A stretch of 64,000 nt of DNA from Pseudomonas sp. R-28-1W-6 (GCF_009799925.1 NZ_WELK01000005.1:168974-232973), one strand, 5' to 3'; numbered from the stretch's first letter, positions 1 through 11,828 are shown. Notes: generated by a model not told the origin, from the letters alone. A program made the numbers and translations.

Positions 1-2027
<2,027 letters not shown>

Positions 2028-2040
2028 GCCGGGAATGGTA

Positions 2041-2064
2041 AAAGGGCAGCGCAAGCTGCCCTTT
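2041..2064 (+). terminator. hairpin between eno and ftsB
   Basis: A perfect 10-bp stem, AAAGGGCAGC paired with GCTGCCCTTT around a GCAA loop, starts 13 bases after the eno stop. It ends in only a short T run, so it may attenuate rather than stop transcription into ftsB, 20 bp further on. Confidence 0.7.
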
Positions 2065-2084
2065 GCTTATGGATGCTGAGTTCG

Positions 2085-2366
2085 ATGGCTAAAGCTCCCT
2101 ACTGGTTGTTCCTCGCTCTGCTGCTGGTGCTTTCCGGCCTGCAGTATCGCCTGTGGGTGGGCGATGGCAGCCTGGCCCAGGTGGCCGAGCTGAAGCGCCA
2201 GATCGCCGATCAGAAAGGCGAGAACGAGCGCCTGCTGGAGCGCAATCGCATTCTCGAAGCCGAGGTCATGGAGCTCAAGCAGGGCACCGAGACCGTCGAG
2301 GAACGCGCGCGCCACGAGCTGGGCATGGTCAAAGAGGGCGAGACCCTCTATCAGCTGGCCGAATGA
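2085..2366 (+). CDS. ftsB: cell division protein FtsB
   Basis: FtsB is a small bitopic inner-membrane protein that joins FtsL and FtsQ in the divisome. The 93-residue product has a short cytoplasmic start, one membrane segment (about residues 5-21, PYWLFLALLLVLSGLQY), then a periplasmic coiled coil (QIADQKGENERLLERNRILEAE). It ends with the family's ERARHELGMVKEGETLYQL block. An in-frame ATG at 2073 is possible, but 2085 matches the family N-terminus. Its stop overlaps the ispD start as ATGA, so the two are translationally coupled. Confidence 0.93.
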   Translation: MAKAPYWLFLALLLVLSGLQYRLWVGDGSLAQVAELKRQIADQKGENERLLERNRILEAEVMELKQGTETVEERARHELGMVKEGETLYQLAE

Positions 2367-3073
2367 GCACCGCGACCCTGCCGCCGTTCTGGGTGGTGAT
2401 ACCCGCCGCCGGCATCGGCTCGCGCATGCGCGCCGACCGTCCCAAGCAGTACCTGCAGCTGGCCGGGCGGAGCATTCTCGAACACACCCTCGATTGTTTT
2501 CTCGATCATCCGCAGCTCAAGGGCCTGGTGCTCTGCCTGGCGGCGGACGATCCCTATTGGCCGGCACTGCCGGGCGCCCTTGATCCGCGCATCCAGCGGG
2601 TCGCGGGCGGCGCCGAACGGGCCGACTCGGTACTCAATGGCCTGCTGCAGCTGCTCGAACTGGGCGCGCAGGAGGGCGACTGGGTGCTGGTGCACGATGC
2701 GGCGCGGCCCAACCTGGCGCGTGCCGACCTCGACCTGCTGCTGGCCGAACTGGCCGACGACCCGGTCGGCGGCCTGCTGGCGGTGCCGGCCCGCGATACC
2801 CTCAAGCGCGCCGGAGCGGATGGCCGGGTGCAGGAGACGGTCGATCGCCGCGTGATCTGGCAGGCCTTCACCCCGCAGATGTTCCATTTCGCCGCCCTGC
2901 ACCGCGCCCTGGCCGATGCCCTGGTCGCCGGCGTGGCGGTGACCGACGAGGCCTCGGCCATGGAGTGGGCCGGCCTGGCGCCGCGCCTGATCGAGGGGCG
3001 CGCGGACAATCTGAAGATCACCCGCCCGGAAGACCTGGACTGGCTGCGCCAGCGCTGGGCGCACAAGGCCTGA
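2363..3073 (+). CDS. ispD: 2-C-methyl-D-erythritol 4-phosphate cytidylyltransferase
   Basis: IspD transfers CMP from CTP to MEP in the non-mevalonate isoprenoid pathway. The 236-residue protein shows the nucleotidyltransferase start PAAGIGSRMRADRPKQYL, the VHDAARPNL metal site and the late TDEASAMEW and DNLKITRPEDL motifs. The ATG overlaps the ftsB stop. In many bacteria ispF follows, but here the next gene is an opposite-strand chemoreceptor, so ispF is not adjacent. Confidence 0.96.
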   Translation: MSTATLPPFWVVIPAAGIGSRMRADRPKQYLQLAGRSILEHTLDCFLDHPQLKGLVLCLAADDPYWPALPGALDPRIQRVAGGAERADSVLNGLLQLLELGAQEGDWVLVHDAARPNLARADLDLLLAELADDPVGGLLAVPARDTLKRAGADGRVQETVDRRVIWQAFTPQMFHFAALHRALADALVAGVAVTDEASAMEWAGLAPRLIEGRADNLKITRPEDLDWLRQRWAHKA

Positions 3074-3138
3074 GAGCGATCCCGCGCGCTAGGCCCCAAT
3101 GTTGACGGCAGGGCAGGGCGCCCCGCCCATCGCCTCGC

Positions 3139-5277
3139 TTACACGCGGAACTGATTGATCAGCCGGCGCTGCTGCTCGGCCAGCTTGGTCAGCTCGGCGC
3201 TGGCCTGGCTGGCCTCGTCGGCGCCGCCGGCCACTTCCCCGGCCACCTGGCCGATGTTGGTGACGTTGCGGTTGATGTCCTCGGCCACTGCGCTCTGCTC
3301 CTCGGCGGCGCTGGCGATCTGGGTGTTCATGTCGTTGATCACCGACACCGCCTGGGTGATCGATTCCAGCGCCTGGGCGGCGGCGGCGGCCTGCTGCACG
3401 CTGTCGTCGGTGCGCGCCTGGCTCTGCTCCATGACGCTGACCACTTCGCGGGTGCCGTGCTGCAGCTGCTGGATCATCGCCTGGATTTCTTCGGTGGCCT
3501 GCTGGGTCTTCTGCGCCAGGTTGCGCACCTCGTCGGCGACCACGGCAAAGCCGCGGCCCTGCTCGCCGGCCCGGGCCGCTTCGATGGCGGCGTTGAGGGC
3601 GAGCAGGTTGGTCTGTTCGGCGATGCCGCGGATGGCCACCAGGATGGCGTTGATGTTCTCGCTGTCCTTGGCCAGGGTCTGCACCACGCCTGTTGCGCGG
3701 CTGATCTCGGTGGCCAGCGAGGCAATCGCGCTGGAGGTCTTCTGCACGATGTGCTTGCCGTCGTTGGCCGAGCGGTCGGCGTGGTTGGCGGCTTCGGCGG
3801 CCTGGGTGGCGTTGCGCGCCACATCCTGGGCGGTGGCGGTCATCTCGTGCACGGCGGTGGCGACCTGGTCGATCTCGGCCATCTGCCGCTGCACGCCCTG
3901 GTTGGTGCGGATGGCGATATCGGCGGTGTGTTCGGACGAGTCGCTGACCTGCTGCACCGAGGTGACCACGTCGCGGATCATGTGCTGCAGCTTGTCGAGG
4001 AAGGTGTTGAAGCCCTTGGCGATCTGCCCCAGCTCGTCGGCGCGGTCCACCTGCAGGCGCTTGGTCAGGTCGCCGTCCCCCTTGGCGATATCGTCGAGCA
4101 TGCCGACCATCTGCCGCAGCGGGTGGGCGATGCCGTAGCCGACGAACCAGATCACCAGCAGGCCGAGGCCGGCGACCAGCAGGCCGACCAGGGTCATGCC
4201 CAGGGTGTCTTCCCGAGCCTGCTCGGCCAGGCCGGCCTGCAGCTTCTGCAGGTCGGCGAATACCGCCGCGGTCGGCAGCTCGATGGCCAGTGTCCAGCGC
4301 GTGCTGGTGCCGGCCACCTTGAATGGCAGCAGCAGCTGGAACTGCTGCTGGTCGTCGTCGAGGTGGAGGATCGGCTGTTCGTCGCTGCTCTGCTTGAGCT
4401 TGTCCAGCAACTCGCCCTGCAGGGCCTTGCTGGCGGGCTGGCCGATCAGGCCGGCATCCTTGGTCGCGGCGATCAGGGTGCCGTTGGCGGCGATCAGCGC
4501 CAGCTCCCCGGCGCCCTGGTAGAGCCCATTCTTGGCCTGGCCGAGCAGGCCCTGGATGAAGTCCAGGGCCAGGTCGTTGCCCACCGCGCCCTTGAACTGG
4601 CCGTCGACCAGGATGGGGGCGTTGAAGGAGGCGACCAGCACCTGCTTGCCGCCGAAATCGTAGGCGGCCGGGTCGACCACGCAGGGCTGCTTGCTGGTTT
4701 TCGGGCACAGGTAGTATTCGCCTTCGCGCACCCCGGTGGGCAGCATCTTCTCGCTTTCCATCAGGCCGACGGTCAGCGGCTCCAGCTTCAGGGCGTTGCC
4801 GTCGCGGTACCACCAGGGCATGAAGCGGCCGCTCTCATCGTAGCCGCTGTCCTTCTGCCCGGCGTACAGGTCGTCGTCCTGGTCGAAGGCGTCGGGCTCC
4901 CAGCCGATGTACAGGTCGATCAGCTCGGGGTGCTCGCCCAGGTAGACGCCGACCAGGGCGGACAGCTCTTCCCGGCTCAGGCTGACGGCGGGTGTGCCGT
5001 CGGCGCTGGCGCCCATCTGGCTGTTGAGGGTGGCCAGGGACTTGGACAGGTTCATCGGCGCTTCGAACTGTTGTTGCAGGCTGCCGACCTGGGCCTGCGC
5101 CAGGGCGATCAGGCGCTGGTCGATCACCTGTTCGAGCAATACCCGGGTGCGTTCATGCACCAGTTCCTGAGTGCGCGAGCCGGCGAACAGGGCGTACAGC
5201 ACCAGGGCGATGACGACGGCGAGCACGCTGGCACCGGCCAGCACGACCACGGAAAACTGGATGGACTTGAAGCGCAT
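3139..5277 (-). CDS. methyl-accepting chemotaxis protein, dCache type, TlpQ/McpU-like
   Basis: A transmembrane chemoreceptor of 712 residues. It has a membrane segment at about 9-31, a long periplasmic double-Cache sensor (about 35-355) and a second membrane segment at about 360-383. These are followed by HAMP (about 384-436) and a signalling hairpin with the conserved [20 protein letters not shown] core near residue 555. The sensor contains an acidic, aromatic stretch ([13 protein letters not shown]...SGRFMPWWY) that, with the total length, resembles polyamine or histamine receptors TlpQ and McpU as I remember them. No C-terminal CheR-docking pentapeptide is present. Ligand assignment is inference; the MCP call is firm. 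Confidence 0.9.
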   Translation of the reverse strand: MRFKSIQFSVVVLAGASVLAVVIALVLYALFAGSRTQELVHERTRVLLEQVIDQRLIALAQAQVGSLQQQFEAPMNLSKSLATLNSQMGASADGTPAVSLSREELSALVGVYLGEHPELIDLYIGWEPDAFDQDDDLYAGQKDSGYDESGRFMPWWYRDGNALKLEPLTVGLMESEKMLPTGVREGEYYLCPKTSKQPCVVDPAAYDFGGKQVLVASFNAPILVDGQFKGAVGNDLALDFIQGLLGQAKNGLYQGAGELALIAANGTLIAATKDAGLIGQPASKALQGELLDKLKQSSDEQPILHLDDDQQQFQLLLPFKVAGTSTRWTLAIELPTAAVFADLQKLQAGLAEQAREDTLGMTLVGLLVAGLGLLVIWFVGYGIAHPLRQMVGMLDDIAKGDGDLTKRLQVDRADELGQIAKGFNTFLDKLQHMIRDVVTSVQQVSDSSEHTADIAIRTNQGVQRQMAEIDQVATAVHEMTATAQDVARNATQAAEAANHADRSANDGKHIVQKTSSAIASLATEISRATGVVQTLAKDSENINAILVAIRGIAEQTNLLALNAAIEAARAGEQGRGFAVVADEVRNLAQKTQQATEEIQAMIQQLQHGTREVVSVMEQSQARTDDSVQQAAAAAQALESITQAVSVINDMNTQIASAAEEQSAVAEDINRNVTNIGQVAGEVAGGADEASQASAELTKLAEQQRRLINQFRV

Positions 5278-5456
5278 GGGGACTCCACAACGGTCGAGTT
5301 GTAACCTGTCCCTGGCTTATCGGCCGTCTTGGGTTAAAGCATTAGCGCGGCCATGCAACTAGCAAAGATCGCCGAGGGTCATAGTGCAAGCGGCGCTGGT
5401 TGTTCTTGGGCCGAGGCCGACCTAGCATGCCCCACCTGTAATGACGGAGGAACACC

Positions 5457-6278
5457 ATGAATACCCCATTGCGCCTGGCTGGAGTGGCTGTTTGCGGATT
5501 GCTCGCAGCCTGTCAGGCAGTCAGCACCACCAGCGGCGGTGCCGTGGGTGTCGAGCGCAAGCAGTACATGTTCAGCATGCTGTCGACCCAGCAGGTCAAC
5601 CAGATGTATGCGCAGTCCTACCAGCAAACCCTGGGCGAGGCCTCGAGCAAGGGCGTGCTCGACAAGAGCAGCCAGAACGCCCGGCGCCTGCAGGCGATTG
5701 CCGGCCGCCTGATCCGCCAGGCGCCGATCTTCCGCGCCGATGCGGCGCAGTGGCAGTGGGAGGTCAACCTGATCGACAGCCCGGAGCTGAACGCCAACTG
5801 CGGCCCCGGCGGCAAGATCATCTTCTACAGCGGCCTGATCGAGAAGCTGCGGCTGTCCGATGACGAGATCGCCGCGGTCCTGGGCCACGAGATCGCCCAC
5901 GCCCTGCGCGAGCACAGCCGCGAGGCGATGTCCAAGGCCTACGGCATCGAGCTGGCCAAGCAGGGCGCCGGTGCCTTGCTGGGGCTGGGTTCCAACAGCA
6001 TGGTCCTGGCCGATGCCGCGGTGGAGTACGGCATGACCCTGCCCAACAGCCGCGGCAACGAGAACGAGGCGGATATCATCGGCCTGGAGCTGGCGGCGCG
6101 CGCCGGCTTCGACCCGAATGCGGCGATCAGTCTGTGGCAGAAGATGAGCAGTGCCGGTGGCGGCGCGCCGCCGGAGTTCATGAGCACCCACCCGTCCTCC
6201 GGCAGCCGCATTACGGCCTTGCAGGCGGCGATTCCCAAGGTCATGCCGCTGTACCAGCAGGCCAGGGGCCGGCAGTAA
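5457..6278 (+). CDS. M48 family zinc metalloprotease, lipoprotein
   Basis: A 273-residue exported peptidase. The lipobox LLAAC places the lipidated cysteine at residue 19. The zinc site HEIAH is at residues 144-148, with the third ligand region NENEAD around 202-206, typical of the LoiP/YggG-like M48C branch involved in envelope protein quality control. A good ribosome site (GGAGG) precedes ATG 5457. It stands alone between a divergent chemoreceptor and a convergent SnoaL-like gene. A GC-rich hairpin (6286-6305) follows the stop but lacks a T run. Confidence 0.9.
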   Translation: MNTPLRLAGVAVCGLLAACQAVSTTSGGAVGVERKQYMFSMLSTQQVNQMYAQSYQQTLGEASSKGVLDKSSQNARRLQAIAGRLIRQAPIFRADAAQWQWEVNLIDSPELNANCGPGGKIIFYSGLIEKLRLSDDEIAAVLGHEIAHALREHSREAMSKAYGIELAKQGAGALLGLGSNSMVLADAAVEYGMTLPNSRGNENEADIIGLELAARAGFDPNAAISLWQKMSSAGGGAPPEFMSTHPSSGSRITALQAAIPKVMPLYQQARGRQ

Positions 6279-6329
6279 CAGCACCGCGGCGCCTCCGGGC
6301 GCCGCTGTCGTCAGGAGCGGGTCGCAGGC

Positions 6330-6773
6330 TCAGGGCAGGGCTTTTTCGGTGAACGGCTGGGTCTGCAGGCCGAGCTGGGAGCGGAAGCTTTCCATGTCGA
6401 ACATGGTGCAGATCTCGCGGATATCGCCGGTCGAGGTCAGGCACCAGAAGGCCATGGCCGAGATGCTCATCACCTTGTCGCTCGGCGGATAGCCCAGGGC
6501 GGGCTTCTGGATGGTGCCGATCAGGGTGCTCCAGGTCACCACCTTGTTGCCTTCGGCGATGCATTCCTCGAGCACGACCTCCAGGTCCGGCATGGCGCTG
6601 CGGATGTCCTGCACCATCTGCACATAGGCCGCGCTGTCCAGCGGCCGGCCGATGAACGAACTCTTGTAGAGAAAGTCCGGGCTGTGCAGTTGCTCGGCCA
6701 AGGCCAGCCGACCCTTGTTCCATGACAGGTCGATGTGCTGGCGCACGCGCTTCTTCATCTCTTCCAGTGACAT
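6330..6773 (-). CDS. SnoaL-like ester cyclase family protein
   Basis: A 147-residue protein of the NTF2-like SnoaL fold, recognised by the pattern of an N-terminal helix with NKGRLALAEQLHSPDFLY, then IRSAMPDLEVVLEECIAEGNKVVTW. Members include polyketide cyclases and many uncharacterised bacterial proteins; no substrate can be given here. ATG 6773 is chosen because GAGGAG lies 8 bases upstream; an earlier in-frame ATG at 6806 lacks such a site. The gene is about 100 bp downstream of the Gdt1-family gene on the same strand but need not be cotranscribed. Confidence 0.75.
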   Translation of the reverse strand: MSLEEMKKRVRQHIDLSWNKGRLALAEQLHSPDFLYKSSFIGRPLDSAAYVQMVQDIRSAMPDLEVVLEECIAEGNKVVTWSTLIGTIQKPALGYPPSDKVMSISAMAFWCLTSTGDIREICTMFDMESFRSQLGLQTQPFTEKALP

Positions 6774-6879
6774 GTACTGCTCCTCAGTCAGGCGGGGACT
6801 GTGCAACTCCTTGCACAGTTTACCAGCCTGATTCGGGGCGATGACTGGCCCTGCCGGCGGCTACCGGTGCGGCTTTTTC

Positions 6880-7464
6880 TCAGAGACCGCCGACCAGGCC
6901 CAGTGCTTGACAGGCTGCGTAGATCGCCAGGGCCAGGAAGCAGGTGGCGGCGAGGCGATGAATGAGCGTCAGCGGCAGACGATCGGCAGCGAAATGCCCG
7001 GCCAGGACCACCGGCACGTTGGCCAGCAGCATGCCCAGCGTGGTGCCGGCGACCACCATGAACAGGTGCTGGTACTGGGCGGCCAGCATCACGGTGGCGA
7101 TCTGCGTCTTGTCGCCCATTTCGGCGATGAAGAAGGCGATCAGCGTGGTGAGGAACGGGCCGTAGCGCTTGAGGGCAGAGGTTTCGTCGTCGTCCAGCTT
7201 GTCCGGAATCAGGGTCCACACGGCCACTGCGGCGAAGCAGGCGGCGAGGATCCAGCTCAGGGTGGTCGGCGAGAACAGCCCGGCGACCCAGTGGCCCACC
7301 GCGCCGGCGACGAAATGGTTGGCCAGGGTGGCGATGACGATGCCCCAGATGATCGGCCAGGGCCGGCGGAAACGTGCGGCCAGGACCAGCGCGAGCAGCT
7401 GCGTCTTGTCGCCGATTTCGGCCAGGGCAACGATTCCAGTGGAGACGAACAGGGATTCCAGCAT
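6880..7464 (-). CDS. Gdt1/TMEM165 (UPF0016) family manganese exporter
   Basis: An integral inner-membrane protein of 194 residues with two halves, each carrying the family signature E-x-G-D-K-T (ALAEIGDKTQLLAL near residue 14 and FIAEMGDKTQIATV near 113) and about six membrane segments. The family exports Mn2+ (and transports Ca2+ in eukaryotes). The mRNA leader contains what looks like a yybP-ykoY manganese riboswitch, which fits induction by high Mn and a role in Mn detoxification. Confidence 0.9.
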   Translation of the reverse strand: MLESLFVSTGIVALAEIGDKTQLLALVLAARFRRPWPIIWGIVIATLANHFVAGAVGHWVAGLFSPTTLSWILAACFAAVAVWTLIPDKLDDDETSALKRYGPFLTTLIAFFIAEMGDKTQIATVMLAAQYQHLFMVVAGTTLGMLLANVPVVLAGHFAADRLPLTLIHRLAATCFLALAIYAACQALGLVGGL

Positions 7465-7494
7465 CAGGCATTCCTAAGGGGCGGGTTCGACGGT

Positions 7495-7665
7495 TAGCTA
7501 TGACACGTACGACCTCCCCGCCCCGGGTAAGGTGTGCGTGTCATAGGTCTTGTCAAACCCAGGCCTGCTGCAGGCCGGAGGTCGCATGCGCCATGCTCTG
7601 TGGAGCAAGTGTGTTGACGCATGCCGGGTGAGCGGGCGCTCACGGGAGACTACTCCCCTAGGACG
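7495..7665 (-). promoter_or_regulatory. yybP-ykoY manganese riboswitch
   Basis: Read on the minus strand, the leader of the Gdt1-family gene starts with GGGGAGTAGTCTCCC (7658-7644), matching the conserved GGGGAGUAG of this riboswitch class. A CGTCAACACACTTGC segment follows. Then comes a distal ACCTTACCC...GGGGAGGT stem-loop (around 7512-7535), the position of the second conserved Mn-binding loop. The element ends about 30 bases before the start codon. Class, position and downstream Mn-exporter family agree; exact ends are estimates. Confidence 0.85.
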
Positions 7666-7719
7666 GGCGGCATTGTGCCGAACCGCACCGGCCAGGGCAA
7701 GCCCGGGCGTCGGAGTCGC

Positions 7720-8718
7720 CTAGCGCCGCCGGGCGCGGTAGATGCGGAAGCCCTCGGCATCCTTGAGCGTCTGGCAGGCGCCCAGGTGCTGCTCGATCAG
7801 CGGCGGGTATTTGAGGAAGCTGTTGGCCACCAGGCGCAGCTCGCCGCCCGGTTGCAGGTGCTGGGCGGCCTGGCGCAGCAGCTGCTCGGTGGCCTGGTAG
7901 CTGGTATGCACGCCCTGGTGGAACGGCGGGTTGCTGAGGATGGCGGCCAGCTCGCAGGGCGCCGCATCGATGCCGTCGCCGGCGATGACCTCGGCCTGCA
8001 GGCCGTTGGCGGCCAGGGTCAGGCGGCTGCTGGCGACGGCGAAGGCGTCCACGTCCAGCAGGCTGACCTGGCTGTGCGGGTAGCGGCGCTTGAGCGTGGC
8101 GCCGAGCACGCCGGCGCCGCAGCCGAAGTCGAGCAGGTGGCCGGCCGGCAGCTCGCCGAGCTGTTCTAGCAGCAGGGCGGTACCGCGATCCAGGCGGCCA
8201 TGGCTGAACACGCCGGGCAGGCTGACCACCTGCAGCGGGCCGTCGCTGAGTTGCAGCTGGTAGTGCCGGGCCAGGCCTTCCAGGTCGGGGCTGGCCGGCG
8301 CCCGGGTCACGCTGACCTGCCACAGCTGGCAGTGGCGGGCGCTGTCCAGCTTGCGCGCATGGCCATAGGCCGCCAGCTGCTTGGCCGCCCGTTCGATGCC
8401 GGCGCGTTTCTCGCCGACCAGGAACAGCTCGCGGCCGTCCAGGCGGGCGGCCAGGGCCTGCAGCAGGTAGTCGGTCAGCTCGCGCGACTTGGGCAGGAAC
8501 AGCACGGCCGCGCCGAAGTCGCCCTCCGGTGTGCCGGTGCCGAACTGGCAGCGCCCGGCGAAACGGGCCTGCAGCAGGGCCTGTTCGCCGGCGTGCCAGC
8601 TCCAGCCGCGGGCGTTCGGCAACCGGTCGAGCAGGTCGTCGGCCGGCAGCCCGGCGAGCAGCAGCGGGCCTTGGAACAGCTCCGCCTGGCGCAGCAATAC
8701 TTCGCTTCGTGGGTCCAT
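7720..8718 (-). CDS. rsmC: 16S rRNA (guanine1207-N2)-methyltransferase
   Basis: RsmC methylates G1207 of 16S rRNA in the assembled 30S subunit using S-adenosylmethionine. The 332-residue product has a degenerate N-terminal methyltransferase-like domain and a C-terminal catalytic domain with the SAM loop [15 protein letters not shown] and the guanine-N2 active site [10 protein letters not shown]. The start [11 protein letters not shown] at 8718 matches the family; the frame stays open further upstream only because of high GC. It lies 35 bp after a hydroxyacid dehydrogenase on the same strand. Confidence 0.93.
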   Translation of the reverse strand: MDPRSEVLLRQAELFQGPLLLAGLPADDLLDRLPNARGWSWHAGEQALLQARFAGRCQFGTGTPEGDFGAAVLFLPKSRELTDYLLQALAARLDGRELFLVGEKRAGIERAAKQLAAYGHARKLDSARHCQLWQVSVTRAPASPDLEGLARHYQLQLSDGPLQVVSLPGVFSHGRLDRGTALLLEQLGELPAGHLLDFGCGAGVLGATLKRRYPHSQVSLLDVDAFAVASSRLTLAANGLQAEVIAGDGIDAAPCELAAILSNPPFHQGVHTSYQATEQLLRQAAQHLQPGGELRLVANSFLKYPPLIEQHLGACQTLKDAEGFRIYRARRR

Positions 8719-8753
8719 GGGCGGCTCTCCGCTCGGGAAAAAGGGCGCGTAGC

Positions 8754-9716
8754 TTAGCCGACCACTCGCCGCGCTGCACCGGCGAAGAAGGCCTGGGCAT
8801 TCTCCGCCAGCTGGCCGACGATGCGCTGGCGCGCCTCGCGGCTGCCCCAGGCGTTGTGCGGGGTGACGATCAGGCGCGGGATGTCCGCCGCCAGCAACGG
8901 GTTGCCGTGGCGCGGCGGCTCCTCGCTGAGCACGTCGCAGGCCGCGCCGCCCAGGTGGCCGGCGCGCAGGGCATCGGCCAGCGCCTGCTCGTCGACCAGG
9001 CCGCCGCGGGCGGTATTGATCAGTAGCGCCTGGGGTTTCATCAGGGCCAGCTCGGCGGCGCCGATCAGGTTGCGCGTGTGCTCGGTGAGCGGGCAGTGCA
9101 GGCTCAGGGCATCCACCTGCGGCAGCAGTTCGGCCAGCGCCAGGCGATCGGCGCGGGCCGGGCGGCCGGGCAGGGCGCCGAGCAGCACGCGCATGCCGAA
9201 GGCCTCGGCCAGACGGGCCACTGCGCCGCCCAGTTCGCCATGGCCGAGCAGGCCGAGGGTCTTGCCCTGCAGCTCGATGATCGGAAAGTCCAGCAGGCAG
9301 AACTGGCTGGCGTGCTGCCAGGCGCCGTCGCGCACGGCGGCCTGGTAGTCCGGCAGGCGGGTGGCCAGGGCGAGCAGCAGCATCAGGCAGTGCTGGGCGA
9401 CCGAGGGCGTGCCGTAGCCCTGGCAGTTGCACGCGCGGATGCCCAGCCGGCGCGCCGCGTCCAGGTCGACATTGTTGGTGCCGGTGGCGGCGATCAGGAT
9501 CAGCTTGAGTTGCGGGCAGGCGGCGAGGGTCTGGGCGTCCAGGCGAACCTTGTTGCTGATCACCACCTGGGCGCCCTGCAGGCGTTCCACTACCTGCTGC
9601 GGGGTGCTGCCGTCATGCAGGGTCAGGCTGGCGAAGGCCTGGCGCAGGGGCGTCAGGTCGAGGTCGCCGAGGTCGAGCGAACGGTGGTCGAGAAAGACTG
9701 CGTGGCTGTTGTGCAT
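8754..9716 (-). CDS. D-isomer-specific 2-hydroxyacid dehydrogenase
   Basis: An NAD(P)-dependent dehydrogenase of 320 residues, closest in feel to glycerate/hydroxypyruvate reductases (HprA-like). The nucleotide loop is [20 protein letters not shown]. The catalytic arginine lies in [14 protein letters not shown], the glutamate in [13 protein letters not shown], and the histidine in [11 protein letters not shown] 9716 starts at [15 protein letters not shown]; an earlier in-frame start at 9782 would add 22 residues unlike the family. It is likely cotranscribed with rsmC. The exact substrate cannot be read from sequence. Confidence 0.88.
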   Translation of the reverse strand: MHNSHAVFLDHRSLDLGDLDLTPLRQAFASLTLHDGSTPQQVVERLQGAQVVISNKVRLDAQTLAACPQLKLILIAATGTNNVDLDAARRLGIRACNCQGYGTPSVAQHCLMLLLALATRLPDYQAAVRDGAWQHASQFCLLDFPIIELQGKTLGLLGHGELGGAVARLAEAFGMRVLLGALPGRPARADRLALAELLPQVDALSLHCPLTEHTRNLIGAAELALMKPQALLINTARGGLVDEQALADALRAGHLGGAACDVLSEEPPRHGNPLLAADIPRLIVTPHNAWGSREARQRIVGQLAENAQAFFAGAARRVVG

Positions 9717-9796
9717 CAGCTGTACCTGTCGTCGGCAAGGGGGATTGGCGTAAGGTTGCCAGTCTGACGCGGTCTTTCCCACTATTCGGAGGTTTC

Positions 9797-10426
9797 ATGT
9801 ACTGGGCGGAGTTTCTCACCGTGGCCTTGATCCATCTGCTGGCCGTGGCCAGCCCGGGGCCGGATTTCGCCATCGTGGTGCGCGAGAGCGTGGCCCATGG
9901 CCGGCGTGCCGGCACCTGGACGGCGCTGGGCGTCGGCACGGGGATCTTCGTGCATGTCGGCTACTCGCTGCTGGGCATCGGACTGATCGTGTCGCAGTCG
10001 ATCGTGCTGTTCAACGCACTGAAGTGGCTGGCCGCGGCCTACCTGTTCTATATCGGCATCAAGGCCCTGCGTGCGCGCCCGGCGGCCCCGGGAGCGCTGG
10101 AGGCGTTGGGCGCGGCTGGCGAGCGCTCGCCGCGTTCGGCCTTCATGACCGGGTTCATCACCAACGGCCTGAACCCCAAGGCCACGCTGTTCTTCCTCTC
10201 GCTGTTCACCGTGGTGATCAACCCGCACACGCCGCTGTCGGTGCAGGCCGGTTACGGACTCTACCTGGCAGCCGCGACGGCGCTGTGGTTCTGCCTGGTG
10301 GCGATGCTGTTCAGCCAGGCACGCGTGCGCGCCGGCTTCGCGCGCCTGGGCCACTGGTTCGACCGGCTGATGGGTGCGGTGCTGGTGGGCCTGGGCGTGA
10401 AGCTGGCGTTTACCGAACTGCGTTGA
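9797..10426 (+). CDS. LysE family amino-acid exporter
   Basis: A 209-residue inner-membrane protein with about six hydrophobic segments and the LysE/RhtB signatures: ASPGPDFAIVVRESVAHGRRAG near the N-terminus, KWLAAAYLFYIGIKALRA, and FMTGFITNGLNPKATLFFLSLF. The family exports amino acids or related small metabolites by proton antiport; the substrate here is unknown. ATG 9797 follows CGGAGG. It is divergent from the hydroxyacid dehydrogenase (80 bp apart) and ends at a shared bidirectional terminator. Confidence 0.9.
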   Translation: MYWAEFLTVALIHLLAVASPGPDFAIVVRESVAHGRRAGTWTALGVGTGIFVHVGYSLLGIGLIVSQSIVLFNALKWLAAAYLFYIGIKALRARPAAPGALEALGAAGERSPRSAFMTGFITNGLNPKATLFFLSLFTVVINPHTPLSVQAGYGLYLAAATALWFCLVAMLFSQARVRAGFARLGHWFDRLMGAVLVGLGVKLAFTELR

Positions 10427-10440
10427 TTCGGCGCCCAGAA

Positions 10441-10466
10441 AAAAGCCCCGCCTAGGCGGGGCTTTT
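10441..10466. terminator. bidirectional terminator between lysE-like gene and thiolase
   Basis: AAAAGCCCCGCC and GGCGGGGCTTTT form a nearly loopless 12-bp palindrome with A and T runs on both sides, sitting between two convergent genes. It can serve both. Confidence 0.9.
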
Positions 10467-10480
10467 CGTTACTGCTGGTG

Positions 10481-11656
10481 TTACAGCAGTTCGATGGCGA
10501 TCGCGGTGGCTTCGCCGCCGCCGATGCACAGCGAGGCCACGCCGCGCTTGCCGCCCTTCTTCTGCAGGGCGTTGATCAGGGTGACGATCAGGCGCGAGCC
10601 GGTGGAGCCGACTGGGTGGCCCTGGGCGCAGGCGCCGCCGTAGACGTTGACCTTGGCGTGGTCCAGGCCGTGTTCGCGCATGGCCAGCATGGTGACCATG
10701 GCGAAGGCTTCGTTGATCTCGTACAGGTCGACGTCGTCCTTGCTCCAGCCGGTCTTCTTGAACAGGTTGGTCATGGCGCCGATCGGGGCGATGGTGAATT
10801 CGCTCGGGTCCTGGCTCTGGGTGGCGTGGGCAACGATCCTGGCCAGCGGCTTGTGGCCGCGCTTGGCCGCTTCCTCGGCGGTCATCAGGACCAGGGCGCT
10901 GGCGCCGTCGGAGATCGAGCTGGCGTTGGCGGCGGTGATGCTGCCGTCCTTGCGGAACGCCGGCTTGAGGTCGGGGATCTTGTCCAGGTTGGCGTTGAGC
11001 GGCTGCTCGTCGTCCTTGACCACGACCTCGCCCTTGCGGCTGGTCACGCTGACCGGGACGATTTCGCTGACCAGGGCGCCGTCCTTGATCGCCGCCTGGG
11101 CGCGTTGCAGCGACTCGATGGCGTAGGCATCCATCTGTTCACGGGTGATGCCGTACTGGTCGGCGGTTTCCTGGGCGAAGGAACCCATCAGGCGGCCGGT
11201 GCGGGCGTCTTCCAGGCCGTCGAGGAACATGTGGTCCTTGATCTCGCCATGGCCCATGCGCAGACCGCTACGGGCCTTCTCGAGGATGTAGGGGGCGTTG
11301 GACATGCTTTCCATGCCGCCGGCGACCATCACGCTGTTGGTTCCGGCCTTGAGCAGGTCGTGGGCCAGCATCACGGCCTTCATGCCGGAGCCGCACAGCT
11401 TGTTGATGGTGGTGCAGCCGGTGGCGGCCGGCAGACCGGCATTCAGCGAAGCCTGGCGCGCCGGGCCCTGCTTGAGGCCGGCGGGCAGCACGCAGCCCAT
11501 GATCACTTCCTGCACGTCGGCCGGCTGGATGCCGGCGCGGGCCACGGCTTCGCGAATGGCGATGGCGCCCAGCTCCACGGCGGGAACGCTGGACAGGCTG
11601 CCTTGGAAGCCGCCCATCGGGGTGCGGGCGCCACTGACGATGACGATATCGGACAT
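10481..11656 (-). CDS. acetyl-CoA C-acyltransferase (thiolase)
   Basis: A 391-residue thiolase of the acetoacetyl-CoA/3-ketoacyl-CoA type, acting in the cytoplasm. The nucleophilic cysteine is residue 88 in NKLCGSGMKA. The C-terminal active site reads NEAFA and GGACAQGHPVGSTGSR, a variant of the common GACALGHPIGASGAR. It lies divergently upstream of an acyl-CoA ligase, which suggests fatty-acid or short-chain acyl metabolism, but the biosynthetic versus degradative role is not settled by sequence. Confidence 0.92.
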   Translation of the reverse strand: MSDIVIVSGARTPMGGFQGSLSSVPAVELGAIAIREAVARAGIQPADVQEVIMGCVLPAGLKQGPARQASLNAGLPAATGCTTINKLCGSGMKAVMLAHDLLKAGTNSVMVAGGMESMSNAPYILEKARSGLRMGHGEIKDHMFLDGLEDARTGRLMGSFAQETADQYGITREQMDAYAIESLQRAQAAIKDGALVSEIVPVSVTSRKGEVVVKDDEQPLNANLDKIPDLKPAFRKDGSITAANASSISDGASALVLMTAEEAAKRGHKPLARIVAHATQSQDPSEFTIAPIGAMTNLFKKTGWSKDDVDLYEINEAFAMVTMLAMREHGLDHAKVNVYGGACAQGHPVGSTGSRLIVTLINALQKKGGKRGVASLCIGGGEATAIAIELL

Positions 11657-11828
11657 CGGTATTACCTCTTGCTGGTGAAGCCAAGTACGGCCAGGTGAGG
11701 TGATTCTACTCCGTGACCAAAAGAGGCCAAAGAGTCACGAGGAAAATCATTCTTTGGGCTGATTAATGCACTGCCTGCGCCGCTCTAGATTGAGCGCCAT
11801 AGAAAAACTCCAAGAAAAGGACCCCGCC

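Noticed and set aside
6286..6305. GC-rich hairpin after the M48 protease gene as a terminator
   Set aside because: A perfect 8-bp stem (GCGGCGCC/GGCGCCGC) but no T run on either side, so intrinsic termination is not supported.
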